From Arthrobacter sp. (lineage in GTDB: Bacteria; Actinomycetota; Actinomycetes; Actinomycetales; Micrococcaceae), in assembly GCA_025464545.1 (NCBI GenBank), contig JAODMA010000207.1, positions 1 to 7,130 on the forward strand: a DNA stretch of 7,130 nt, in the 5' to 3' direction. The notes beneath the pieces were generated by a model. The model made no database searches. It was not told the origin of the DNA and worked only from the letters and a program-made list of their open reading frames with translations. Positions 1-7,013 of the stretch are shown piece after piece. Both the position numbers and the translations under genes were made by a program. The stretch's first letter is position 1, and every line of letters starts with the position of its first letter.

Positions 1-495
1 GCCACAGCGCCGGCCTTCGCCTCCACGCTCGCCGAACTCGACGGCGCCGCCTCCGGGCAGCTGGTCAGCGTCGCCCCGAGGGGCGGTGATGCCACGGCAC
101 TCCAGCAGGACGCCCAGGGGCGCGGGATGTCCGCATTCCTCTCTGCCGTACGCCTGGCATCCGGCGACCCGGAGATCAAGAACTTGACGAACGACGCCCC
201 GTTCTCCGCCGACGCATGGGCGGCGGACTCACGCAGCCACGACGCCGTCGTCGCCCTCGTGCGGGCCGCCGCGCTGGCTGAAAGCGGCGATCCGGCCAAA
301 GTCGGCGCGGCGTTGCGCACTCTGTCGTTCGGTCCGGGGGAGGGCCTCGCCGGTCCGGCGCTGGACTTCTCGCGCTCCGCAGCGCTGACGGCGGAGGCAA
401 CGCCGGTCTACGCTTCCCCTCAAAACCTGGGCCTGCGCCCGCCGGACGAGGACGCCCCGCGGCTCGTCTGGGTGCCGGCGGCGGCGAACCCCTGA
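1..495 (+). CDS. 3' end of a periplasmic-binding-protein-like (type I fold) protein, 5' partial
   Basis: The frame is open from base 1 to the TGA at 493-495, giving 164 visible residues; the true start lies outside the window. An ATG at 127 is not a convincing start: the codons before it are equally rich in G/C at third position and there is no clear ribosome site. The visible part has the look of the C-terminal half of Peripla_BP_6 / branched-chain amino-acid ABC binding proteins: a segment ending in SHDAVVALVRAAALAES (about residues 79-95), where the family has its 'YDAV..L..A' helix, then GDPAKVGAALRTLSFGPGEGL, resembling the family's 'G.dp..v..AL..l.f.G..G' stretch, then a short strand region and a Pro-rich tail. 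No membrane helix or cysteine pattern is seen in this part; a lipoprotein signal or anchor would be upstream. Its place before an FHA-FtsK motor and a sensor kinase suggests an extracytoplasmic ligand-sensing role rather than ordinary transport, but that is inference. The family call is moderate; the existence of a coding region is secure. Confidence 0.6.
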   Translation, partial: ATAPAFASTLAELDGAASGQLVSVAPRGGDATALQQDAQGRGMSAFLSAVRLASGDPEIKNLTNDAPFSADAWAADSRSHDAVVALVRAAALAESGDPAKVGAALRTLSFGPGEGLAGPALDFSRSAALTAEATPVYASPQNLGLRPPDEDAPRLVWVPAAANP

Positions 496-499
496 TCAC

Positions 500-525
500 C
501 CGCCGGCTCGCCCCTGAGCCGTCGG
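500..525 (+). terminator. hairpin just after the first stop codon, possible weak terminator or processing site
   Basis: The arms CGGCTC (504-509) and GAGCCG (516-521) pair perfectly around the 6-base loop gcccct. After one C/T mismatch the stem extends by three pairs (500-502 with 523-525). It starts five bases after the stop codon of the upstream gene and ends before the ribosome site of the next. No T tract follows, so this is not a classical intrinsic terminator. It may only attenuate or protect the transcript, or may be a chance structure in GC-rich DNA. Confidence 0.35.
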
Positions 526-543
526 TTCACCATTCCACCACGG

Positions 544-549
544 AAGGAG
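544..549 (+). promoter_or_regulatory. ribosome binding site for the FHA-FtsK gene
   Basis: AAGGAG lies seven bases before the GTG at 557. This near-perfect Shine-Dalgarno sequence fixes the unusual GTG start of the long gene and argues for efficient independent translation after a 61-base gap from the preceding gene. Confidence 0.85.
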
Positions 550-556
550 CGCCCCG

Positions 557-3500
557 GTGCGTGTGCTGATCGACCTGGACGAGCGTCGCATTGAGTGCGA
601 GGTGGCTCAGGCCGCGCCGGCCTCCACGCTGGCAGACTTCGTGGAGGCCGCCGGCGGCCCGCGGCTGGCACCTGATGAGGCGGTGTTCGTGAACGACGCC
701 GAGGTGCGTGGTTCCACCCCCATCTCGGAGCTGATCTTCCTGGAGGGCAGCCGCATCTCCCGGGCGCCGTGGCAGACTCCGCAGCGCGTGCGCGGCTGGA
801 GCGTGACGCTCGCCGGCGGCCAGCGCACCGGCGGTGTGACTGACGTCCCGCACGGGCGCGAGATGCTCATCGGCCGGTCCCCGCACGCCGATCTAACCCT
901 TCCCACCGGAAGCGCGTCATGGGACCACTGCCGGCTGCGCCGCGAAGAGGACGGCCTGCGGGTGCTCGATGGCGGGTCCACGAACGGCACCCTCGTCAAT
1001 GGCGAACCCGTCGGGGAAGACGGGGTCCTGGTCACCGAAACCGCCACGATCACGGCGGGCGGCACAGTGCTCCTCCTGCGCCGGTCCCTGGACGAGACGC
1101 CCGCCCCGGCGCCCGGCAGCTTGCACAACCTCACTCCGGCGGCGACAGCGCCGTTCAACCGGCCTCCCCGCCCCGGGCAGGCCCGGGCGGGCGACACCCT
1201 GGTCCCGCCGAGCCGCAAGGACGTGCCACCAGCCAGCAAGTTCAGCTACATCACGGTGCTGGCGCCCCTCGTGATGGCGGCGGCGATGGTCATGATCCTG
1301 GGGGATATGCGCTTCGCGATGTTCGCCATGCTCAGCCCGGTGATGGCCGTGGGCATGTGGTTCGAACAGAAGCGCCGCTACGCCCGGGGCCTCAAGGAGG
1401 AAGACGCGCGCTTCGCCGGGGCGCTCCAGGAGTTCGAGCAGCAGGTCCGCGCAGCTGCAGCGACGGAGACCGCACGACGTCATCGGATGATTCCCGATCC
1501 CGCGACCGTAGTCCGGCGCCCCGCACTCCCCACCACGTCCTTGTGGCAGCGCCGCGCAGACGCCGACGACTTCCTGGCCCTGCACGCCGGCACAGGTGAC
1601 GTCCCCTGGAATCCCGAGGTTGACCGCACAGCCGGATCGCGGCTGGACGAGAAGGTGAAAGACTCCCTCGCGGCCGCGCGCCTCCAGGCCGCGCCGGTGC
1701 TCGTGGACCTGACCGACGCCGGCGTGGTGGGCATCGTGGGGCCGCGGGAGGGGGCCCTGGCGCTCGCGCGATCCCTCCTGGCCCAGGCCGCGGTGCATGT
1801 GGGTCCAGCGGACCTGACCGTCGGCGTCTTCTGCGACGCCGGACGCGCTGACGAGTGGGAGTGGGCCTCGTGGCTGCCGCACACACGCCAGGCCGGCAGC
1901 AGCACAGGGGAGCGGTGGATGTCCGCGCACCGCGAGAAGAGCGTCGCCATGCTGCGTACGCTCAAGGACGCCGTCCAGGAGTTGCCGACACCGGCGTTGT
2001 TGGTCGTCCTGGACTCCGAGGTGCTCACGGAGGGCAGGGACGCCCCGGCGCGCGCGCTGCTCGGCACGGGCCGGTCCATGCCCGGAGTCCATGTCAACCC
2101 GCAGCAGCGCCCGCCCCGGGTGGCGGGCATCGTCATCGCGACCTCGGAGGAGCAGTTGCCGGCCTCCTGTACCACAATCATCAGGGTGGGGGAGGACGCC
2201 GCGGCCACTGTGGACCAGCCGGAGGACCTGACCCGCGTGGAGGACGTCATCCTGGCGGGTTTGGACCAGGAGGAGGCCCTGCGCTGCGCGATGCGCGTGG
2301 CGCACTTCGATGATCCGGAGCTGAGCGTGCCCGGGGCCTCCCTGCCCCCGCTCGTGCGGCTGCCCGGGCTCCTCGGCTACGACCGCCCGGACTCGACCAC
2401 GATCCGTCGCCTGTGGCAGGCTTCCACCGGAGTGTCCACCCCGATCGGCACAGGGGAGAACGGAACCCTGACCCTGGACCTGGTCAAGGACGGCCCGCAC
2501 GGCTTGGTCGGCGGCACCACCGGATCCGGCAAGTCGGAGTTCCTCCGCTCGCTTGTGGCCGGCCTCGCAGCACGCAACGATCCGACCCGCCTGAACTTCA
2601 TCCTCGTCGACTTCAAAGGCGGGGCCGCCTTCAAGGCATGCGAACGCCTTCCGCACACCATTGGCACGATCTCCAACCTGGACGAGCAGCTCGCCGACCG
2701 GGCCATCCGGGCCCTGGAAGCGGAGATGGAGCGCCGCCAGAGGGTCTTCGCAGAGGCCGGCGAGGGCATCGACAACCTGACCGCCTATCTGGCCACGAAC
2801 CCGGCCGAGCCCATGCCCCGCCTGCTGCTCGTGATCGACGAGTTCGCCATGCTTGCCAAGGACTTCCCGGACGTGCTCAAGGCGCTCGTCAGTGTGGGCG
2901 CAGTCGGGCGCACCCTGGGTGTGCACATGATCCTGGCGACACAGCGCCCTGCCGGCGTCGTCAGCGACGACATCCTCGCGAACACGAACCTTCGGGTGGC
3001 CCTGCGCGTGCAGAGCCGCGACGATTCCAACAACGTCATCGGTGTGCCCGCCGCCTCCGCCATCGGCCGGGCCCAGATGGGCCGCGCATTTGTGAAACTC
3101 GGCCAGGACGACATCACACCCGTGCAGACAGCCCTCGTGACCGGACGGGCGCAGCTCGGAGGCGGCCCTGCCGTGGACGTGCGCGAGATACGCCAGTTCG
3201 GCGTCCCCGTGCCGGCTGCGGCGCCACCGCGGTCTGCAGCCGTGGACGAGAACGACCTGGACCTTCTCATCGACGCGGTTGTCGAAGCCAACACCGAGGC
3301 AGGGTACGCCCAGCCGCGGCAGGTCTGGCCGGAGGCCTTGGGCGAGCGCGTGGAGCTTGAGGGTTTCCTCCCTCAGCCGGACGGCGGCTTCCCTGCCGAA
3401 CCGTCCGGCTCTGCCACCGCCCCGGCACCCCGGCTCCTGCCGCTGGTGGGCGCCGTCCAAGGCTCCTCCGTCCTGGTGGCCGTCGTGGACGAGCCGGAGC

Positions 3501-4876
3501 TGCAGCGCCAGTCCGCGGCGGGTTGGGACATGTCCGTGGGGAACCTAATGCTCATGGGCGTTGCCGGCTCCGGCACGAGCACCACCTTGGCCTCGATCGC
3601 GCTGGCACTGGCGAAGGACGCCGACCCCGCCGAGCTGGACCTGATGATCCTTGACCTGGGCTCCCGTGAGCTCGAGGCGCTCGAAGGCCTGCCGCACACC
3701 GTGGCGTACGTGGGCACCGGTGCCGGCGCCAAGGAGCAGCAGGCCCGCTTCCTGCGGCACCTGCACACCGAGCTGGAGAGCCGCCGCGCGGAGCCTGGCA
3801 GGCGCCGCCGCACAGTGGTGCTGCTGGACGGCCTGGCCTCGCTGCGGGACGAGTTCCAGGATTTCGAAGGGCAGCAGCTGCTGTCTTTGCTCTACCGGGC
3901 CTACGCGGACGGCCCGGCGCTGGGACTGTCCTTCGCGGTCTCCACCACACGCGCCAAGGCGGTGCCCTCGGCCATGAACGAAGTGACCTTGCAGAAGTGG
4001 CTCTTCCGGCTGGCGGACGCCTACGACTACTCCTCGCTCGGCGTCCGGGGCAAGGAGATCCCTGCTGCGCTTCCTGGACGCTGCGTGGATCCCCGCACGT
4101 CGCTCCAGATGCATGTGGCCACGCCCGGCATCGGGGTCGAGGCTGCGGTGGATCGTGTGCGGCAGGCCTGGGAGCATGCGCCCGCGAAGACCCCGGCGAT
4201 CAGGCGCCTGCCCTCCGACGTCACGATGCTGGAGCTGGGCGTGGAACCGCGGCTGGAGGCCGAGCCTTGGCTCGTCCCGGTGGGAATACGGGAGGCGGAC
4301 CTCGCCCCTGCGTTCCTGGAGATCTACGAGGGCGAGCACGCGCTCGTCGCCGGGCCCGCCCGTTCGGGTAAGTCCACGCTGCTGCTTGCCCTGGCCGCAG
4401 CCCTGCGTGGCGCTCCGACCTCCCGGGGACCGGCGCAGGTGTGGGGCATCTGCGATCGTCGCTCGCCCTTGGCCCTCGCCGGGCTGGACCGCGTGGCTGT
4501 CGGCACGGATGAGGTGCCGGCCCTGCTGGCCGCCTTGCGGCTCGAGCGCGGCCCAGTGTTTCTGCTGATCGACGATGCGGAGCGCTTCGAGGACGGCGAT
4601 CTATCCATCGCGGGGGTCGTGGCATCCGGGCAGCCGGGGTTGTGCGTCATTGCGGCCGGACGGTCCGCGGATCTCCGCGGGCTGTACAGTCACTGGACCA
4701 AGACGCTCCGCAAATCCCGGCTGGGTGTGCTGCTGCAACCGGATGTAGATTACGACGGCGAGCTGCTGGGCGCCGTACTCCCGCGCAGGGCGCCTGTGGC
4801 GCTGACTGCAGGGCGTGGATATATCGCCGTCGGCGGGCAACTGGCGCTGATCCAGTCGATGAGCGCCGGGGGCTGA
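557..4876 (+). CDS. FHA domain-containing FtsK/SpoIIIE-type ATPase, EssC/EccC-like secretion motor
   Basis: A 1439-residue membrane ATPase, close in length to EssC (about 1480) and EccC (about 1300), the motors that drive WXG100-type substrates through type VII systems. Domains in order: residues 1-70, a beta-grasp or ubiquitin-like segment; about 81-177, an FHA domain keeping the five usual conserved positions (G106, R107, S121, H124, N143 in STNGT) but with Trp where the common 'SR.H' has Arg; 178-228, a Pro-rich linker; about 231-268, two hydrophobic helices with a KRRYARG positive patch after them; about 375-600, a degenerate ATPase-like region with G395 and the WEWASWLPH motif (434-442). 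Three RecA-like modules follow: module 1 has Walker A GTTGSGKS (653-660), Walker B LLLVIDE (756-762) and ATQRP (794-798), all intact; module 2 has Walker A GVAGSGTS (1001-1008), with Thr replacing Lys, and Walker B ending in D1091-G; module 3 has GPARSGKS (1266-1273) and LLIDD (1336-1340), intact. FHA fused to this motor is typical of EssC rather than mycobacterial EccC. The following kinase gene could supply the phosphothreonine that the FHA domain binds. The FHA-FtsK family call is firm; the role in protein export is inferred, as no substrate or partner gene is visible. Confidence 0.93.
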   Translation: MRVLIDLDERRIECEVAQAAPASTLADFVEAAGGPRLAPDEAVFVNDAEVRGSTPISELIFLEGSRISRAPWQTPQRVRGWSVTLAGGQRTGGVTDVPHGREMLIGRSPHADLTLPTGSASWDHCRLRREEDGLRVLDGGSTNGTLVNGEPVGEDGVLVTETATITAGGTVLLLRRSLDETPAPAPGSLHNLTPAATAPFNRPPRPGQARAGDTLVPPSRKDVPPASKFSYITVLAPLVMAAAMVMILGDMRFAMFAMLSPVMAVGMWFEQKRRYARGLKEEDARFAGALQEFEQQVRAAAATETARRHRMIPDPATVVRRPALPTTSLWQRRADADDFLALHAGTGDVPWNPEVDRTAGSRLDEKVKDSLAAARLQAAPVLVDLTDAGVVGIVGPREGALALARSLLAQAAVHVGPADLTVGVFCDAGRADEWEWASWLPHTRQAGSSTGERWMSAHREKSVAMLRTLKDAVQELPTPALLVVLDSEVLTEGRDAPARALLGTGRSMPGVHVNPQQRPPRVAGIVIATSEEQLPASCTTIIRVGEDAAATVDQPEDLTRVEDVILAGLDQEEALRCAMRVAHFDDPELSVPGASLPPLVRLPGLLGYDRPDSTTIRRLWQASTGVSTPIGTGENGTLTLDLVKDGPHGLVGGTTGSGKSEFLRSLVAGLAARNDPTRLNFILVDFKGGAAFKACERLPHTIGTISNLDEQLADRAIRALEAEMERRQRVFAEAGEGIDNLTAYLATNPAEPMPRLLLVIDEFAMLAKDFPDVLKALVSVGAVGRTLGVHMILATQRPAGVVSDDILANTNLRVALRVQSRDDSNNVIGVPAASAIGRAQMGRAFVKLGQDDITPVQTALVTGRAQLGGGPAVDVREIRQFGVPVPAAAPPRSAAVDENDLDLLIDAVVEANTEAGYAQPRQVWPEALGERVELEGFLPQPDGGFPAEPSGSATAPAPRLLPLVGAVQGSSVLVAVVDEPELQRQSAAGWDMSVGNLMLMGVAGSGTSTTLASIALALAKDADPAELDLMILDLGSRELEALEGLPHTVAYVGTGAGAKEQQARFLRHLHTELESRRAEPGRRRRTVVLLDGLASLRDEFQDFEGQQLLSLLYRAYADGPALGLSFAVSTTRAKAVPSAMNEVTLQKWLFRLADAYDYSSLGVRGKEIPAALPGRCVDPRTSLQMHVATPGIGVEAAVDRVRQAWEHAPAKTPAIRRLPSDVTMLELGVEPRLEAEPWLVPVGIREADLAPAFLEIYEGEHALVAGPARSGKSTLLLALAAALRGAPTSRGPAQVWGICDRRSPLALAGLDRVAVGTDEVPALLAALRLERGPVFLLIDDAERFEDGDLSIAGVVASGQPGLCVIAAGRSADLRGLYSHWTKTLRKSRLGVLLQPDVDYDGELLGAVLPRRAPVALTAGRGYIAVGGQLALIQSMSAGG

Positions 4877-4883
4877 CCCGGCG
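4864..4883 (+). terminator. perfect inverted repeat spanning the stop codon of the FtsK-like gene
   Basis: CGCCGGG (4864-4870) and CCCGGCG (4877-4883) are perfect complements around the loop ggctga, whose last three bases are the TGA stop codon. The all-G/C 7-bp stem should be stable in RNA, but no T tract follows. A translating ribosome finishing the gene would cover and melt the structure, so it could couple translation of the motor gene to read-through into the kinase gene. It may also be chance in GC-rich DNA. Confidence 0.35.
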
Positions 4884-4943
4884 TCGAGCGCCTGCCAAGC
4901 AAGAGTGGGCGGAGGGGCCTTGGGCAATCAGATCGAAAGCGTT

Positions 4944-4949
4944 GGAGAG
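4944..4949 (+). promoter_or_regulatory. ribosome binding site that decides the kinase start
   Basis: GGAGAG lies six bases before the ATG at 4956, the best ribosome site in the 79-base gap. Upstream in-frame alternatives are a GTG at 4905 with no good site before it and a TTG at 4920 only a few bases after a GGAGGGG run at 4911-4917. The ATG also places the kinase domain a usual short distance from the N terminus. Confidence 0.7.
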
Positions 4950-4955
4950 TACGGT

Positions 4956-6932
4956 ATGAAATTGGCAGAGACGGGTCAGGCTCTGGGAGCGTCCTACCGC
5001 TTCGGCGAACGGGTGGGCTCCGGCGCCGTCGGCGAGGTCTGGACCGTCACCTCGGCCGACGGCCGGACGTTTGCCGCCAAGGTCCTGCGCCCTGAGCACG
5101 CCGACGATCCCTCGCTCGTGGAACGGTTCGTCCGCGAGCGATCCGTGCTGCTTGGGCTGCAGGACTCCCACATCGTCACGGTCCGCGACATGGTGGTGGA
5201 GGGGGCGCGGTTGGCCATCGTCATGGACTACGTCGCGGGAGGCTCGCTGCGGGACGCGGTGAAGGACGCCGGCCCGCTGCGTCCCGTGGACGCGGTCAAC
5301 GTCGCCGCCGAAGTGTTCGACGCACTGGCTTTCGCCCACTCACGAGGTGTGACGCACCGCGACATTAAGCCGGACAATGTGCTGCTCGCCCGCCCCTGGC
5401 CTGAGTGTGGCGCGGGCGACGTACGAGTCTCCGACTTCGGCATCGCCGACGTTGTGGGCGAGAGGATCCGCCAGACGACCGGTCTCATCGGCACTCCGCA
5501 GTACATGCCGCCCGAGCTCATCAGCCAGGGCCGGTCCGGCCCGCCGGGCGATGTGTACTCAACGGGCGTCCTGCTCTACGAGCTCCTCGCCGGGCGCACT
5601 CCTTTCGCGGGGCCGGGGACCGACTTCAGCGTCGCGTACCGCCATGTTTCCTCGCGCCCGCCGCGGATTCCCGTGGACGACGCGGTATGGGACGTAGTCG
5701 ACGGGCTGCTGTCAAAAGACCCCGCCCAGCGCCCGACCGCGCGTGAGGCCGCGTCGATGCTCCGGCGTCTGGTGCCTCGCCTTGCCGGCGCCGCCCCGAT
5801 CGCGCGTGCCGAGGCCCCGGAGGACTTCGACGACGCCGAACGCTCGGCCACCGTCGTCCGGGGCGCTTTCACGGACGAGTTACTCACGGCTTTCGCGTCA
5901 ACCTCGCCGGCTGATCACGCCGGGGAAGCGCCCGAGCTTGGGGAGGCGGGCAGCGCAACCATCGCCCGTCCGCTTCCGCGCCGCGAAGTGCGGCCGCGGG
6001 CGGAGGCCCGGCTCGAGGAAGAGGACGCCACCCCGTTCTGGCGCACTCGTAAAGCGCTGCTCCTCGCCGGCGCCGCGGCCCTTCTCCTCGCCGCGATGGT
6101 CACCGGGTTCGTCGTCCTCGCCCCTACAGGTCAGCCAGTGGCGCCGACGGCCGGCGGCGACCAGGTGTCCAAGCAGCTGCAGGACGCGGCCCTTCCGACC
6201 GGTCTGACGATCTCGCGGGATGCCTCCTACGAGCCGTCCTCCGGTGAGATCCGCCTGACTGTTGCGTACGCGGCGCAGAAGGCGCCATTGTCCGGCGAAT
6301 TCCTTGAGGTGATTCCGGGCCTGGCCGAGGGGGAAGCGTGCCCGGCGGTCACGTGGGACGGGGCTTCCGTGAGCCGGAATCAGGCCTCGATCACCGGCCT
6401 TGACGTCGAGTGCGGCTGGAAGCTCTCGGGGTTGGAGATCCCGGCGGGAGGGTCAGTCCGAGTGACCGCCAAGGTTTCGGTGTCGCCCGCGGACCAGCAG
6501 GCGATCGACGCGTGGCTGCGGGCCGGGTCCGAGGCGACGACGGCGGCGACGCAGGACCCTGCCGTCAAGGGCACCGCCTTTCCCGTCCAGCGGCTTAAGG
6601 GCGTGGAAGTGCGCACTCCGGCGCGCGTCGTGACGCCCAGCCCGCTGATGATCACCCTGGTGCCAGTGTGGGCCGGCGGCGCCGATGAGCTGAACCCGCT
6701 CTACGTCAGTCCTGCCTCGGGCAAGCCCTCGCAGATGCTCGACGCGGTGGGCGGCGGCGAGAAGGGGGTCCGGTTCTCCGACGGTTGCGGCGGTGCACTG
6801 GCAGTGGACAGCGCGGGGCTCACCGTGACGGCATTGCAGATCACGCCCCAGTGCACCGTACGCGCCAGCGTTGGGAACTTCACCGAGCTGCAGTCCCCGA
6901 GTTTCGGGATCACGTCCCGCGAGAACTCGTAG
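4956..6932 (+). CDS. transmembrane serine/threonine protein kinase with a non-PASTA extracellular domain
   Basis: A 658-residue bitopic kinase (counted from ATG 4956) with a complete PknB-like catalytic domain at about residues 13-272: glycine loop GSGAVGEV (21-28), ATP-binding K42 in FAAKVL, helix C E61, catalytic HRDIKPDN (134-141), metal-binding DFG (160-162), activation-loop threonines T174 and T175 before GTPQYMPPE (179-187), D199 in GDVYSTG, and R259. All key catalytic residues are present, so activity is expected. A Pro/Glu-rich juxtamembrane linker (about 273-362) carries two similar motifs, SATVVR (297-302) and SATIAR (333-338). RTRK (363-366) precedes a single hydrophobic helix (367-389), which by the positive-inside rule puts the kinase in the cytoplasm. 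The outer part (390-658) is not PASTA: it looks beta-rich, is Gly/Ala/Val/Thr-rich and has four cysteines (C462, C486, C611, C633) that could form two disulfides. I do not recognise this domain. The gene directly follows the FHA-FtsK gene in the same direction, so the FHA domain of that motor is the obvious candidate partner or substrate (inference). A longer form from GTG 4905 would add 17 residues without clear homology. Confidence 0.93.
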   Translation: MKLAETGQALGASYRFGERVGSGAVGEVWTVTSADGRTFAAKVLRPEHADDPSLVERFVRERSVLLGLQDSHIVTVRDMVVEGARLAIVMDYVAGGSLRDAVKDAGPLRPVDAVNVAAEVFDALAFAHSRGVTHRDIKPDNVLLARPWPECGAGDVRVSDFGIADVVGERIRQTTGLIGTPQYMPPELISQGRSGPPGDVYSTGVLLYELLAGRTPFAGPGTDFSVAYRHVSSRPPRIPVDDAVWDVVDGLLSKDPAQRPTAREAASMLRRLVPRLAGAAPIARAEAPEDFDDAERSATVVRGAFTDELLTAFASTSPADHAGEAPELGEAGSATIARPLPRREVRPRAEARLEEEDATPFWRTRKALLLAGAAALLLAAMVTGFVVLAPTGQPVAPTAGGDQVSKQLQDAALPTGLTISRDASYEPSSGEIRLTVAYAAQKAPLSGEFLEVIPGLAEGEACPAVTWDGASVSRNQASITGLDVECGWKLSGLEIPAGGSVRVTAKVSVSPADQQAIDAWLRAGSEATTAATQDPAVKGTAFPVQRLKGVEVRTPARVVTPSPLMITLVPVWAGGADELNPLYVSPASGKPSQMLDAVGGGEKGVRFSDGCGGALAVDSAGLTVTALQITPQCTVRASVGNFTELQSPSFGITSRENS

Positions 6933-6976
6933 GACTGGGGTTGCCACCGCGCGGCAATTACTTTGGTCCAGACGTG

Positions 6977-7010
6977 CGGCCCGCACGACCATGCGGGGTT
7001 GTGCGGGCCG
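6977..7010. terminator. strong hairpin between convergent genes, likely bidirectional terminator
   Basis: The arms at 6977-6990 and 6997-7010 are 14 bases each. They pair throughout with a single G-T position (a G-U pair in the + strand RNA) around the 6-base loop atgcgg. It lies 44 bases after the kinase stop codon and three bases beyond the stop codon of the minus-strand gene, so it can serve both. No T tract follows on the + side, which is common for actinobacterial terminators. It marks the probable end of the motor-kinase operon. Confidence 0.8.
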
Positions 7011-7013
7011 AGG

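Noticed and set aside
127..495. Treating ATG 127 as the start of a complete 122-residue protein
   Set aside because: The frame is open back to base 1 with the same codon bias, no convincing ribosome site precedes 127, and a binding-protein family member would be far longer.
917..3460. An 847-codon open frame on the minus strand opposite the FtsK-like gene
   Set aside because: Its translation is rich in Arg, Gly, His and Ala with no domain motifs, and it mirrors the G/C-rich third positions of the sense gene. The sense frame has multiple recognisable ATPase motifs, so this is a shadow frame.
4920..4955. A possible promoter with TTGGGC (4920-4925) and TACGGT (4950-4955) before the kinase gene
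   Set aside because: The spacing is 24 bases, far from the 16-18 typical for sigma-70-type promoters, and the second box abuts the start codon. No supported promoter was found in any gap.
6123..6929. PASTA repeats in the outer part of the kinase
   Set aside because: No repeated units of about 65-70 residues and no PASTA-like consensus are visible; the cysteine pattern is also unlike PASTA domains.
6453..6992. A 179-codon minus-strand frame overlapping the kinase 3' end and running into the terminator
   Set aside because: Composition is typical of an antisense shadow, no motif is recognisable, its start would lie inside the terminator hairpin region, and the kinase frame accounts for the region.
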